Positions 39,655 to 49,052 of a stretch of 64,000 bases of DNA are shown piece by piece. Each line of letters opens with the position of its first letter. The stretch's first letter is position 1. Under the pieces are notes generated by a model. That model had not been told where the DNA came from and did no database searches. It was given only the letters and a program-made list of their open reading frames with translations. Location of the stretch: positions 3,200,001 to 3,264,000 of the forward strand of contig NC_011772.1 in the NCBI RefSeq assembly GCF_000021305.1. Reading direction: 5' to 3'. The position numbers were made by a program, and so were the translations under genes. This stretch comes from Bacillus cereus G9842 (lineage in GTDB: Bacteria; Bacillota; Bacilli; Bacillales; Bacillaceae_G).

Positions 39655-40725
39655 TTACTCATCCAGAGACTCACGCAGTAATTGCAGTACATCTTTCATC
39701 GCAAAAGGTCCATCTTTTTTAACATGCTCCGCAAATTCTGAAACGAGACGTAATGTTCTCACACTTTCGATTGGATGTTCTCCTGATGCACTTTCAGCTG
39801 AAAGCATAACTGCATTCGTCCCGTCCAGTACAGCTTGAAACACATCAGTCACCTCTGCTCTTGTTGGAATAGAATGATCTACCATAGATTGAAGCATTTG
39901 TGTTGCTGTAATGACATATGTATTCGTTCGATTACATTCCTGAATCATCATTTTCTGTAAAAGCGGAATGCATTGATACGGTAACTCTACTCCTAAATCG
40001 CCCCTTGCAATCATAATTCCATCTGCTTCTTTACATATATCTTGAAAATTCTCGATTGCTTCCATCGTTTCTATTTTTGCAATTACATTAGGTGACGTTT
40101 CTTTATACTGTTGTATAAAATCCCGTATTTCTTTTATATGACTAGGTTTTCTTACGAAAGAACACGCGATAAAATCAACATTCTCTTCTAAAAGAAACTG
40201 AATATCTTTTTTATCTTTCTCTGTAATAGCTGGTAAACGAACAGCCGCATCTGGTAAATTAACTCCTTTATGAGATGAGATATTGCCACCTGTTTTTACC
40301 TTCGTTTCTATTTTGTCCGTACTTATCTTTTCAACAATTAATTCAACTTCTCCATCATTAATCAAAATTCTACTGTCTACTTTCACATCATTCGCAATTC
40401 CTTCATAATCAACGCTTGCTTCTGTATTACTCCCTGTAACTGGTTGTGTATGTAAAATAAAAGAATCTCCTGCCTGAAGTGTAATTTGCTCTCCCTTCAC
40501 TTCACCTAATCTTATTTTAGGACCTTGTACATCACCCAAAAATTTAATAGAGTCATCTAATGATTTCACTAAACGAATGATGTCTTTATGACTTTCATGC
40601 GTGCCATGCGATAAATTTAGTCGAACAATTTTCATACCATTCTTTATTAACTGTGCTAACGTTTCTTTATTATTACTTGCGGGTCCAATTGTACAAATTC
40701 GATCAATTGTCATTTTTGTCACCAT
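39655..40725 (-). CDS. Pyruvate kinase paralogue lacking the C-terminal domain
   Basis: A 356-aa protein covering the A (TIM barrel) and B domains of pyruvate kinase: ICTIGPASNNKETLAQLIKN, GMKIVRLNLSHGTHESH, LGDVQGPKIRLGEVKG, FIACSFVRKPSHIKEIRDFI, IAKIETMEAIENFQDI, DGIMIARGDLGVELPYQ and TATQMLQSMVDHSIPTRAEV. Catalytic Arg, Lys and metal ligands appear present. It stops near ESLDE where classical enzymes (about 470 aa, or 585 in Bacillus) continue into the effector-binding C domain. Expected to be non-allosteric or to serve a special condition. Not next to pfk, so not the housekeeping copy. Confidence 0.85.
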   Translation of the reverse strand: MVTKMTIDRICTIGPASNNKETLAQLIKNGMKIVRLNLSHGTHESHKDIIRLVKSLDDSIKFLGDVQGPKIRLGEVKGEQITLQAGDSFILHTQPVTGSNTEASVDYEGIANDVKVDSRILINDGEVELIVEKISTDKIETKVKTGGNISSHKGVNLPDAAVRLPAITEKDKKDIQFLLEENVDFIACSFVRKPSHIKEIRDFIQQYKETSPNVIAKIETMEAIENFQDICKEADGIMIARGDLGVELPYQCIPLLQKMMIQECNRTNTYVITATQMLQSMVDHSIPTRAEVTDVFQAVLDGTNAVMLSAESASGEHPIESVRTLRLVSEFAEHVKKDGPFAMKDVLQLLRESLDE

Positions 40726-40995
40726 CCTTTTTTAAATAAGTTTCCCATATGAATTTAAAAATAACAGACATAATGACATGAATAGATTAAAATTTACACA
40801 AATTTCATAAGGTTAAACCTATATTCCTTGCTGGCTAAGCATTAGAAGATATATTCGCTTTTTTGCAAATGAAGATATGTTGAATTGAAAGTAAAAGAAA
40901 AGTTAAATATGGGATAAACCATTGAGAATTTCGAATTTTTCATATATTGTACGAATTGAGTTCGAACTCAAAAATTTAAAAAGGTGGGAAAATTA

Positions 40996-41472
40996 GTGAA
41001 TATGAAAAAATCTTTATCGGTGACAACTTTAGGGTTAGCGGTTTTAGGTTTTGGTTTTACTAATAACGCAAGTGCTTCAGAGGTCGACACTGTAGACAAG
41101 CAGCCCGTTTTAGTTGACTTTGATACAATTCAATCAACAAAAACATCTATTGTTCCTAGTTTGACTGTTGCAGCTGCACCTAAGAATGACTCTAACATTA
41201 GCGTATATACTCCCTTTTTTGGTAACCCATATGCAGTTGCGAAATCGAAATCAACTACGACCGAAGACTATGTTTATGCAAAAGCAAGAACTTTCAATGG
41301 CGATGGCTCATTAGTAAATACGAAAAGTAATAGTGCAAAAAAATCATCCTTTGTAAATGCTACAGCGACCAACACAAGCGTTTATTATGGAGATGATTAC
41401 GCTATCGGTAATCATACCTATAAATTAAGTGGTTATAATGATGTAAATCACGAAACAAAAGCCTTCTGGTAA
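40996..41472 (+). CDS. Secreted protein of unknown function
   Basis: About 158 aa. Signal peptide LSVTTLGLAVLGFGFTNNAS ending ASA-S. The mature part is polar with many Ser, Thr, Asn and Tyr, ending YGDDYAIGNHTYKLSGYNDV and NHETKAFW. The Tyr/Gly/His-rich tail ending in FW faintly recalls lactococcin-972-like bacteriocins, but no immunity or transporter genes are present, so this is only a resemblance. GTG 40996 is 7 nt from AAGGTGGG; ATG 41002 is the alternative. Confidence 0.62.
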   Translation: MNMKKSLSVTTLGLAVLGFGFTNNASASEVDTVDKQPVLVDFDTIQSTKTSIVPSLTVAAAPKNDSNISVYTPFFGNPYAVAKSKSTTTEDYVYAKARTFNGDGSLVNTKSNSAKKSSFVNATATNTSVYYGDDYAIGNHTYKLSGYNDVNHETKAFW

Positions 41473-41543
41473 GAAAGAGAAAAAAGATATGCATCTTGCA
41501 TATCTTTTTTCTCTAATACTTTACATATATTGAGGTGCTATTT

Positions 41544-42482
41544 ATGAAACAAATATATATTATTAGCGGTGTTTTACTTATTTCATTACTTACAATTTAT
41601 ATTTTGTTCAATACTTCAATCATACAACCTCATCCTCTTTCCATAGAAAATAAACGAGAGCAACAAACCAATACTATTTCTTACGGATTGAAGGATAATC
41701 AAGGCCAACATATCAACAATGGCAGTACAATTACTAGTGAGGATAATAAAATTAATGTAACATTATCATTCGTACATACTATTAATGAAAACCGAAAATA
41801 TGGATTAATTGTTCTAGAAGATTACGAACAAAAACCTTTTAGAATAGAAGATACTACTAATGAAATATCACACTATTTTTTTGATATGAAACCAAACAGT
41901 TCAATTACTACGAAAATCTCTTTACACACCTCTCCTAATGGAAATGAATTAACCTTTTTAATAATTAAAAAACCTGAATACAAATTAAAAGATAATAACT
42001 TAAATAAAGCAGCAATTTTAGAAGTTATTCTAAGTATGCGATATTCAATGCATCCTTTTCAGAAAGAAAACGAAAAAATAAAACTCTCCCTTATAGATCC
42101 AGATGCTATTTTAAAAGATGGTCTTTACGAACCATTATTTGTTACGAACCGTGAAGAGAACTTACAAACTGTCTTCTTTGAAAAGGAAGGCAAGCAATTA
42201 ACCCTATCAAACGGTAATGAAACGAATGATGAAATGACTTACGCAATCGTAGCTTTTAAAGATTGGAAACAAGTTGAAATATTTAACAATAGAAAAGTCG
42301 TTTATACTAAGGTTGCACCTGAAACAAGACAAATCTTTAATTTCACATTGCCTTCAGTGGATCAGGAAAGTAATTTTCAACTCGTTGCTTTTCCATTTCC
42401 TTTTAAAGTTAGCGAAGAAGATTATATCAGTCAACAAGCATTCAGTTCCTTTCGCATCGTAATTGAAAATGATAATAAATAA
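41544..42482 (+). CDS. Membrane-anchored extracellular protein, unknown function
   Basis: A 312-aa protein with one N-terminal anchor (IYIISGVLLISLLTIYILF) and an extracytoplasmic domain of about 285 residues rich in Asn, Glu and Ile with alternating strands (TNTISYGLKDNQGQHINNGS, KINVTLSFVHTINENRKYGL, TVFFEKEGKQLTLSNGNETN, SNFQLVAFPFPFKVSEEDY). It looks like two beta-sandwich repeats. I know no family name. ATG 41544 has GAGGTG upstream. Terminator at 42511-42541. Confidence 0.68.
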   Translation: MKQIYIISGVLLISLLTIYILFNTSIIQPHPLSIENKREQQTNTISYGLKDNQGQHINNGSTITSEDNKINVTLSFVHTINENRKYGLIVLEDYEQKPFRIEDTTNEISHYFFDMKPNSSITTKISLHTSPNGNELTFLIIKKPEYKLKDNNLNKAAILEVILSMRYSMHPFQKENEKIKLSLIDPDAILKDGLYEPLFVTNREENLQTVFFEKEGKQLTLSNGNETNDEMTYAIVAFKDWKQVEIFNNRKVVYTKVAPETRQIFNFTLPSVDQESNFQLVAFPFPFKVSEEDYISQQAFSSFRIVIENDNK

Positions 42483-42510
42483 GTTATACTGTGCACATTA
42501 CAACAACCTA

Positions 42511-42541
42511 AAAAAGGCCTACTCACACGAGTAGGCTTTTG
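42511..42541. terminator. Bidirectional terminator
   Basis: AAAAGGCCTACTC and GAGTAGGCTTTT around ACAC; lies between the convergent 41544-42482 (+) and 42545-43267 (-) genes. Confidence 0.85.
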
Positions 42542-42544
42542 AAA

Positions 42545-43267
42545 CTATGAAAGTTTCGTCAATAACTGATTTAAATCTTTTTTCGTTTTCGTCGTTAATG
42601 ATTTCATTTTATTAATATCGATTTTTTCTTTCTCCGCTCCTACAATTAACGGATACATACTTTGACCGATTGTTTTAGAATCCGTCGGATGTGATGCTTC
42701 TAGCTCTTTTTCAATCACGTCCCACTTTTCATTAATTTGTTTGCCAAGCTTATTCACTGTTTCCAATTTTGGATTAGCAGCTAACTGCTTGTCCAAGCTA
42801 TCAATTAATGCCACAACTTCTTTAACGTTCGTTTTCACAGCAACACTTTTCTTCGGATCTTTCGTTGTCTTTTCGTTATTGTTTGTGTTTGAGCTTGTAC
42901 TTGTGCTTTGATCTGCTGTTTTCCCGCTAGTCGTTTGGTCATTCGTTTTTCCTGTCGTTTCTTTTTCTTTTGTTTTCACATTCTCATTTTGAGTTGACGT
43001 TTTGCCGTTACTTTCTGTTCCTGATGATTCTTTCGTATTTTTTGCATCTTTATCTGTTTTTTCATTTGAAGAAGTATTTGTTTCTTTTTCAGTATCTTTC
43101 GTTGTTTTGGACGCTTCATCTGCACTTGTCGTTTTTGCTTCTCCTTCATTTTGCGCTGTTACTTGCTCTTTCTTTTCTGCCTCTTTATCTACTGATGGAC
43201 TACAAGCTGCCATAGTAAGCATTGTACCAATTGTTATCGATGCGATAGCGACCTTTTTCATTTTCAT
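42545..43267 (-). CDS. Lipoprotein with Lys/Thr/Glu/Asn-rich linker
   Basis: A 240-aa lipoprotein: signal VAIASITIGTMLTMAAC, Cys at residue 22. About 110 residues of hydrophilic low-complexity sequence (KTTSADEASKTTKDTEKETN) follow. The last 90 residues are a helical domain (KEVVALIDSLDKQLAANPKL, QINEKWDVIEKELEASHPTD) ending KKDLNQLLTKLS. No family recognised; the linker suggests a domain held away from the membrane, possibly within the wall. GGGGGA site before ATG. Confidence 0.7.
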   Translation of the reverse strand: MKMKKVAIASITIGTMLTMAACSPSVDKEAEKKEQVTAQNEGEAKTTSADEASKTTKDTEKETNTSSNEKTDKDAKNTKESSGTESNGKTSTQNENVKTKEKETTGKTNDQTTSGKTADQSTSTSSNTNNNEKTTKDPKKSVAVKTNVKEVVALIDSLDKQLAANPKLETVNKLGKQINEKWDVIEKELEASHPTDSKTIGQSMYPLIVGAEKEKIDINKMKSLTTKTKKDLNQLLTKLS

Positions 43268-43604
43268 ATAAATCCCCCTATGTTTACTTTATTTATCCTC
43301 CCCTTTACGATTCGATTTCCCCTTAAAAAATCCCTTTTCATACGAATTACCATCTTTCCGACAGTAATCTTCATAATAATACGGACAAAAACTGATAAAC
43401 TCATTTTAATATTCGAGTTTCTTCTACTTCATTTTTCTGCTCGTAAGTAAAAGAAAAAGAGTATATTGTCACATTAAGAATTACTATCTTTATATGACGA
43501 TATACTCTTCTATCAAATTTTTATCTTTCTTGACATTTTATTTATACAAAAAAATAAAATTTCCTTTCGTTTTTTGTTTCTCAACATTTGTTAACATAAT
43601 ATTT
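43268..43604. other. Intergenic region
   Basis: No gene seen. Holds the upstream region of the lipoprotein gene and a terminator for the SDR gene at 43458-43508; the rest is AT-rich. Confidence 0.5.
43458..43508 (-). terminator. Terminator downstream of the SDR gene
   Basis: AGAGTATATTGTCA pairs (one mismatch) with TGACGATATACTCT across a 23-nt loop; on the minus strand TTTTTCTTTTAC follows. Confidence 0.6.
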
Positions 43605-44363
43605 TTATGAATAACCACCATTCGAGTGAATAACTTGCCCAGTAACCCATTTCGCTTCTTCACTTACTAAAAAAGAAATTAAGCGCGCAGCATCCATTGT
43701 TTCTCCAACTCTACCTTGCGGGAATTTCCATACTAAATAATGTTTTAATTCCTCTGTAATCCACCCTGTATTTGTTGGTCCTGGATCAACGGCATTAACA
43801 GTAATCCCCTTCTCCATCGCTACTGGTGCTACTGACTTTGTAAATGCTTCAATTGCCCCTTTCGTTGCTGCATATGCTAGTTCATCTGGCATTGGACCTA
43901 CTGACTGTCCTGAAGTAAGATTAATAATACTCCCGCCCGTTTTAAGTGAATAATGTTTTATAAACAATGAACTTAATAGCATAGTAGCCCGAATATTAAC
44001 TGTATAATGTTTATCCAACTGCTCTACATCTAATTCCTCAATTCTCGTATGAGTAGAATATACTGCATTATTAACTAGAATAGATGGATCACCTAACCGT
44101 TCTGATACCATATAAAACAAACGATTTGGCGAATAAGACTGCGATAAATTGATTTCTGCCATTTCACATCGAACATCGTAACTTTCAATTTCCTTTTTCA
44201 GCAAAAAGGGTTCTTGATCACTCATTCCCCATGGCATCGCTTTATCATACTTTGGCCAGTACGTGAAAAAAATGTCTATCCCCTTTTGAGCAAGCACCTT
44301 GCATACAGCTGCACCAATTCCATTCAGACGAGTTGCCCCTGTTACAATTGCTATTTTCTTCAC
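43605..44363 (-). CDS. Short-chain dehydrogenase/reductase
   Basis: A 252-aa Rossmann-fold oxidoreductase: KKIAIVTGATRLNGIGAAVC (cofactor loop), ILVNNAVYS, catalytic Ser in INLTSGQSVGP, Tyr/Lys in ELAYAATKGAIEAF, and TVNAVDPGPTNTGWITEEL. This is the classical SDR arrangement; substrate unknown (3-oxoacyl-ACP reductase-like enzymes are closest in pattern). Start choice: GTG 44363 lies 6 nt from GGAGGAG, whereas ATG 44378 has that site inside its own codons, so GTG is preferred. Positioned 58 bp after the ABC permease gene's far end, on the same strand. Confidence 0.85.
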   Translation of the reverse strand: MKKIAIVTGATRLNGIGAAVCKVLAQKGIDIFFTYWPKYDKAMPWGMSDQEPFLLKKEIESYDVRCEMAEINLSQSYSPNRLFYMVSERLGDPSILVNNAVYSTHTRIEELDVEQLDKHYTVNIRATMLLSSLFIKHYSLKTGGSIINLTSGQSVGPMPDELAYAATKGAIEAFTKSVAPVAMEKGITVNAVDPGPTNTGWITEELKHYLVWKFPQGRVGETMDAARLISFLVSEEAKWVTGQVIHSNGGYS

Positions 44364-44420
44364 CTTTTTCTCCTCCATCTATACACAGATCCCCTGCATG
44401 AATACAGAGGATCTATCTTC

Positions 44421-46079
44421 TTATTGAATATTTGACAGTATACGTTCAGCACCTAATTTTAACATTTTAATAAAGATATAATTTACAATCGTAAACATTA
44501 CAAATAAAACGATAAACATAACCCACAGTCCGACATGAAGGAAGAAGTATAATACACTTACTCCCCCCACAATAATTAAAGCTATTAAAATATTAGCTAA
44601 AAAATTCCACAAAGTGGTATATCGGCTCTTAAATAATTTCTGCTCTGTATCCCAATGAATATCTGCAGTTTGCGCGTCCCAGCGTGTTCCGATTAAATTA
44701 ATTAATAACAACCCGTTCGCACTTAGTAAAAACCACAGTATCATAAAGACTGGAGAAATCCCAGCTACAACTGCCATCGTAATACCGAATACTGCTAAAA
44801 TGATCACATTAATTAACCAAGCAGTGATTGCTTTCGCAAAAAAGATATCCGAAGCCTTTACTGGTAAATAACGATTCACAAACCAAGAGCTTCCATCTCG
44901 CGAAAATGACGTTGTTGCAATGACGTTACTACCCATTAAAAATAACGATGCACAAAGACCAACACCAATTGCAAATCCTGTTGTCTTTGGATTGTTAATA
45001 TACTCTGTAATAAACTTTAAATTTCCATCTTGCACAAATAAAATAAAGAACAACATAATTGGCATAACGAAAGTTTGTACAATGCAATTTAAGAAAAATT
45101 GTGGTGTACGGAATAACGTTTTAAATTCTTTTTTCACATACGCTTTTAAATGCGAACTTTGTACTGTTGATTTCTGTAAACCTTCCGCCGAAATAACTTG
45201 TTTCTTTGCTGTACTCGTTGAAAGTCCAATAACCCCTTTTAAATATGTACGCTCTGCTATGTAATAAAACAACACAAAGAAGACAAATGAAATAACTGCA
45301 AAGATTATTACATATAAAGGTCCCTTCCAATTTGCATTTTCTACTAATGCCACTGCTCCAAAATATGTAGTTGGAAAATAATTTGTCATTTGTACTAAAA
45401 GAGAAGATTGATTATTTACAAGGTATTCCGCAGCCCCATCTCCAGAAAACGCACTTTTATTTCTCCACTGCATAAATACGTTAATTCCTACAATAAATAA
45501 TATACTTACGATTCCAATAAATATATTTCCTCGATCTTTATTTTTCGCTATATTTGTATACCTCATAATAATTGTCATCAGTAACGAAGCTAATACTAAC
45601 GGCACGATTGGGAAGAGTAAGTAAATAAAAATCATATATATGTAATATGTAATAAATGCGCCACTTTTTAAACCGTACGTAATGAAGATTGGTAATAAAA
45701 TGAATGAACTCATTACGTATTGTGTAATTAATACCGTTAAAAATTTTGCCGAAATAATTTGCGCTGGTTTTAATGGTAACGGCAGTAACATTTCAATATC
45801 ATTGCTGTAGTAAAATACAGTTAAAATGTTCGTTATACTCATTAAAAATACCCATATACTCGCAATCGCAAGTCCCATTGCAATAATCATTCCCGGCCCT
45901 TGCCCTAATTGTTTCAGACCTTCATACATTCCGTGCGTCATCGAACCAAATATTAAAAATCCAACAAATAAAATAGCTGCAAATGAAAATAAATACGCCC
46001 ATCGCTTCTTCTTATCTGCTATAAAATCTGCGTAATTTAACTTTAATAGTACCTTCGTTAACGTCCAAATTTTACTCAT
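44421..46079 (-). CDS. ABC transporter permease (ABC-2 type, large)
   Basis: A 552-aa integral membrane protein with about 12 helices in two halves (FSFAAILFVGFLIFGSMTHG, VMSSFILLPIFITYGLKSG; later FVMPIMLFFILFVQDGNLKF, FFLHVGLWVMFIVLFVMFTI). It has no ATPase motif; the partner ATPase gene upstream overlaps it by 8 bp. Such pairs are exporters of unknown substrates, often peptides, lipids or antibiotics. Size is about twice a standard ABC-2 subunit, so one chain may form the whole channel. Confidence 0.85.
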   Translation of the reverse strand: MSKIWTLTKVLLKLNYADFIADKKKRWAYLFSFAAILFVGFLIFGSMTHGMYEGLKQLGQGPGMIIAMGLAIASIWVFLMSITNILTVFYYSNDIEMLLPLPLKPAQIISAKFLTVLITQYVMSSFILLPIFITYGLKSGAFITYYIYMIFIYLLFPIVPLVLASLLMTIIMRYTNIAKNKDRGNIFIGIVSILFIVGINVFMQWRNKSAFSGDGAAEYLVNNQSSLLVQMTNYFPTTYFGAVALVENANWKGPLYVIIFAVISFVFFVLFYYIAERTYLKGVIGLSTSTAKKQVISAEGLQKSTVQSSHLKAYVKKEFKTLFRTPQFFLNCIVQTFVMPIMLFFILFVQDGNLKFITEYINNPKTTGFAIGVGLCASLFLMGSNVIATTSFSRDGSSWFVNRYLPVKASDIFFAKAITAWLINVIILAVFGITMAVVAGISPVFMILWFLLSANGLLLINLIGTRWDAQTADIHWDTEQKLFKSRYTTLWNFLANILIALIIVGGVSVLYFFLHVGLWVMFIVLFVMFTIVNYIFIKMLKLGAERILSNIQ

Positions 46080-46797
46080 TGCCCGTCATCTCCAAGAACA
46101 TTTTTTCAAGTGATTCATTGGATTTAAAATGATCTCTCATTTCATCTAAATTTCCTTTAAACTGCAAATTCCCCTTATTAATAATAGCAACCCGGTCACA
46201 TATTTTTTCCGCTACTTCTAATACGTGTGTAGAGAAAAATACAATCTTTCCTTTATCCGCATGTTCTCTCATCATTTCTTTTAAAATATATGCAGATTTC
46301 GGATCAAGCCCTGTTAACGGTTCATCTAAAATCCATACATCTGGTTCATGCACGAGCACACCAATAATAACGATTTTTTGTCTCATACCGTGCGAATAAC
46401 TTTGAATTTGATCAGATAATGCATTATAAAGATCAAACTTCTTCGCTAAAGACTCTATTCGTTCTTGTCTTACTTCTTTCGGCACTTCATACATATCAGC
46501 CATAAAGTTTAAATATTCAATTCCTTTTAAACGTAAAAACATATCTGGGCTATCCGGCACATAACCAAACGTCTTCTTCGCTTCCATCGGCTCTTCCATA
46601 ATATTTTTTCCGTTAATCGTAATAGTCCCTTTGTCCACCCCGTGAATGCCAGTAATCATCTTAATTGTCGTGGATTTACCCGCACCATTCGGTCCTAAAA
46701 ATCCAAAGATTTCGCCGCTAGGTACAGATAAACTTAAATCTTTTACTGCATAGGTAGACCCATTATAACTTTTTGACACATTCGTAATTTCAATCAT
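46072..46797 (-). CDS. ABC transporter ATP-binding protein
   Basis: A 241-aa ABC ATPase: Walker A GPNGAGKSTTIKMI, Q-loop FGYVPDSPDM, signature YSHGMRQKIVI, Walker B VWILDEPLTGLDP and switch His in FFSTHVLEVAEKI. The signature SHGMRQK is the variant typical of ABC-2 exporters. ATG 46797 is preferred to TTG 46806, which lies within the ribosome site. Overlaps the permease gene, so the two are co-translated into one complex. Confidence 0.9.
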   Translation of the reverse strand: MIEITNVSKSYNGSTYAVKDLSLSVPSGEIFGFLGPNGAGKSTTIKMITGIHGVDKGTITINGKNIMEEPMEAKKTFGYVPDSPDMFLRLKGIEYLNFMADMYEVPKEVRQERIESLAKKFDLYNALSDQIQSYSHGMRQKIVIIGVLVHEPDVWILDEPLTGLDPKSAYILKEMMREHADKGKIVFFSTHVLEVAEKICDRVAIINKGNLQFKGNLDEMRDHFKSNESLEKMFLEMTGNE

Positions 46798-46885
46798 TCC
46801 ATCCAATCCTTTCCTTAATTACCAAATAACTATATTGATATTATAGCATACTTCTATTTTAAGATTTTTACATTTTTCAGTTTAT

Positions 46886-47080
46886 TTAACCTTTAAAATA
46901 AATATACACCCCTAATCCAACAACTAAAACGACAGCTAGTATAATATAAATCATTGTTAATCGTTTAATATTCCCCTTTGTCGCTTTGCTATAATTTGCA
47001 TCACCATTCCGCCCAATTAACACCGTCGCAATGACAGTAATCACTACAAGTAATACAACGATCATGATCCAAGTTAGCAT
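46886..47080 (-). CDS. Small two-helix membrane protein
   Basis: A 64-aa protein with two transmembrane helices (WIMIVVLLVVITVIATVLIG and MIYIILAVVLVVGLGVYIYF) joined by a basic loop (YSKATKGNIKRL). No family recognised. GGGAGGAAGAA precedes the ATG. It follows nothing closely and lies 80 bp downstream-side of the ABC ATPase gene start, transcribed in the same direction. Confidence 0.7.
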   Translation of the reverse strand: MLTWIMIVVLLVVITVIATVLIGRNGDANYSKATKGNIKRLTMIYIILAVVLVVGLGVYIYFKG

Positions 47081-47259
47081 TTCTTCCTCCCCCTCCTTAC
47101 AACCATTTTACAATATTATCCTCTTTATTTCGCAGCATATTTCCTCTTTTTACTATTATTATGAAGCAAACTGGAAAACTATTATTACCATTCCTATCCA
47201 ATTGTGATATATTTGTAACATAACGTGACTTATTTCTAACAACGTAAGGAGGACCTATC

Positions 47260-47619
47260 ATGAAAACAACTTGGATAAAATATTTAGGATTTCTCGGTTT
47301 CTTCGGTTTCCTCGGATTTTTTTATGAAAAAGGATTGTTTACTATGTTCTGTTTCTTCTCCTTTTTCACATCGTATAGAACAGTTCAACACGATGAACTG
47401 TTTGAACAAATTGTCAATAAATCGTGTCGCAATGCATTTATCGTTACATTACTAACTACCGCTATCATTATATTTATTGAAATGTTATTTCCAAACCCCA
47501 TCTTACAAGAAATTGATATCACTCTTATTTTCGGCACACTCATTCTTACGTTCGGTTTTTCTATGTTCTTTTATGATAAACCTGTTGATGAAATGGAAGA
47601 TGCACCATGGCGTTCGTAA
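47260..47619 (+). CDS. DUF3796 membrane protein
   Basis: A 119-aa protein with three to four helices. The start, [20 protein letters not shown], with its repeated GFLGFF, is characteristic of DUF3796. Helices 3 and 4 are [20 protein letters not shown] and [20 protein letters not shown]. The family is nearly always paired with an XRE regulator of the YozG kind, as here (13-bp overlap). Function unknown; the conserved pairing suggests the membrane protein and the regulator form a sensing unit. Confidence 0.82.
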   Translation: MKTTWIKYLGFLGFFGFLGFFYEKGLFTMFCFFSFFTSYRTVQHDELFEQIVNKSCRNAFIVTLLTTAIIIFIEMLFPNPILQEIDITLIFGTLILTFGFSMFFYDKPVDEMEDAPWRS

Positions 47620-47810
47620 CGAAGATAAAAGAATACCGCGCAAAATTGAACATGACACAAGAAGATTTAGCGAAGCAAGTTGGTGTACGCCGTGAAACAA
47701 TTAGCCACCTTGAAAAAGGTAAGTATAATCCTTCATTGCAACTCGCTCACGATATAGCGAAGGCACTTCATAGTACGATTGATGAGATTTTTATTTTTGA
47801 GGATAAATAA
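47607..47810 (+). CDS. XRE-family regulator (YozG-like)
   Basis: A 67-aa single-domain HTH protein: [60 protein letters not shown]. This is the short XRE type found after DUF3796 genes. Its start lies inside the membrane protein gene, so it is translationally coupled. Terminator at 47811-47849 closes the operon. Confidence 0.88.
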   Translation: MAFVTKIKEYRAKLNMTQEDLAKQVGVRRETISHLEKGKYNPSLQLAHDIAKALHSTIDEIFIFEDK

Positions 47811-47849
47811 AAAATACCGTCATTCTTTCCAAGAAGAATGACGGTATTT
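47811..47849. terminator. Bidirectional terminator
   Basis: AAATACCGTCATTCTT and AAGAATGACGGTATTT around a short loop (TCCAAG region); between convergent genes. Confidence 0.88.
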
Positions 47850-47857
47850 CTCATCGA

Positions 47858-48823
47858 TTATCCATATAAAACCGCATGAAATACGCCTAATAGTAAGTAT
47901 TGATCCTCCATGTAATCTCCATCATATGCATTCATCTCGATGTAATACATATCTTCCTCAAGACGAATATTCCAATCTGCGATTAAATAGCCTTTTCGTA
48001 ATAATTTTCCCATTCCAAATGAAGTTTTATGAACAACATATTCTTCTGCCTTATATGTAAAGGTAAATATAAAATTTGCATCCAATAACTTTCCGTCACA
48101 TACAAGTATTTCATGCTCTGCATCATTATTATCGATGTACGTTACTAAAATCTTTCTTTGGCGCTGCCTACTTACATCCTTTGCAATGACGCGAATATTG
48201 TTCTTAATATCCTTTATTTCATAAATGATATTACTACCAATTTTCGGAATAAAATCCAGCACTCTCATCAGCGTATTTTTATAATAGCCCCTTACTACGC
48301 CTACTTGCTCGCTTCCATTATAAACCTCTATCGGCGTCGTATCTGCTTTGCTATCACACGGTCGTTTGTAAGAAAGCTGCATCATTCGCTCTCCTCTTAA
48401 GTACTGATCAAACGTCACAGGATATTCTATCGCACGCAGTTCCTTATTTAGCTCATATAAATAGCATTGAACGCTCTCTACTAATGTTTCAGTAGAGATA
48501 CGCTCTTGAAGTTCAAATTCTTGCCAGCTGGAAGAAACATTCCATTGGTTATGATCCTCTTCATAGAATAAGCCAAGAATGACCTCTTCACGGTCAGCCG
48601 TTTCATATTTCATAGGCACGTTTTGCCCGTGTTGAACTTGTTCCATCCACTGACCTAAATAAATGCCCAGCTCTGCAACCTTCATACATGATTTTTGAAA
48701 AAATACTCTGTCACCCATACAAATTGTTAAATCCCCTTCGATAAAACCATTTGTATAAGCAACATACCGTGGCTCATCCTTCTGCGGGAGATTCTTGTCT
48801 AACTCAAATAAAAACGTTAACAT
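47858..48823 (-). CDS. Hypothetical protein, tubby-like C-terminus
   Basis: A 321-aa cytoplasmic protein. The N-terminal half (residues 1-150: LFELDKNLPQKDEPRYVAYT, GLFYEEDHNQWNVSSSWQEF) is unassigned. The C-terminal half looks like a tubby/LURP-type barrel: VYNGSEQVGVVRGYYKNTLM, VLDFIPKIGSNIIYEIKDIK, SFGMGKLLRKGYLIADWNIR. No enzymatic motif. Monocistronic. Confidence 0.65.
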   Translation of the reverse strand: MLTFLFELDKNLPQKDEPRYVAYTNGFIEGDLTICMGDRVFFQKSCMKVAELGIYLGQWMEQVQHGQNVPMKYETADREEVILGLFYEEDHNQWNVSSSWQEFELQERISTETLVESVQCYLYELNKELRAIEYPVTFDQYLRGERMMQLSYKRPCDSKADTTPIEVYNGSEQVGVVRGYYKNTLMRVLDFIPKIGSNIIYEIKDIKNNIRVIAKDVSRQRQRKILVTYIDNNDAEHEILVCDGKLLDANFIFTFTYKAEEYVVHKTSFGMGKLLRKGYLIADWNIRLEEDMYYIEMNAYDGDYMEDQYLLLGVFHAVLYG

Positions 48824-49052
48824 CCTTCATTCACCTCTAGTTGTTACACTAATCATACATGACATCGCATCACTCTGAGAAACTATTTATATACGTATAT
48901 TTAATTCACGCATTATAACACGTGAATGACCTTGTATAGTAGCGTTATTTTTTGTTCTATATCTTAGTATATGAACTTATATGAGCGATTTTTCAAATAT
49001 ATCTATCGCAACTTACAATATATCATCGATTTGCCGACAAATATCAGCACAA

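Noticed and set aside
40996..41472. Lactococcin-972-like bacteriocin system
   Set aside because: Only a vague C-terminal resemblance (Tyr/Gly/His, ending FW); no immunity or export genes adjacent.
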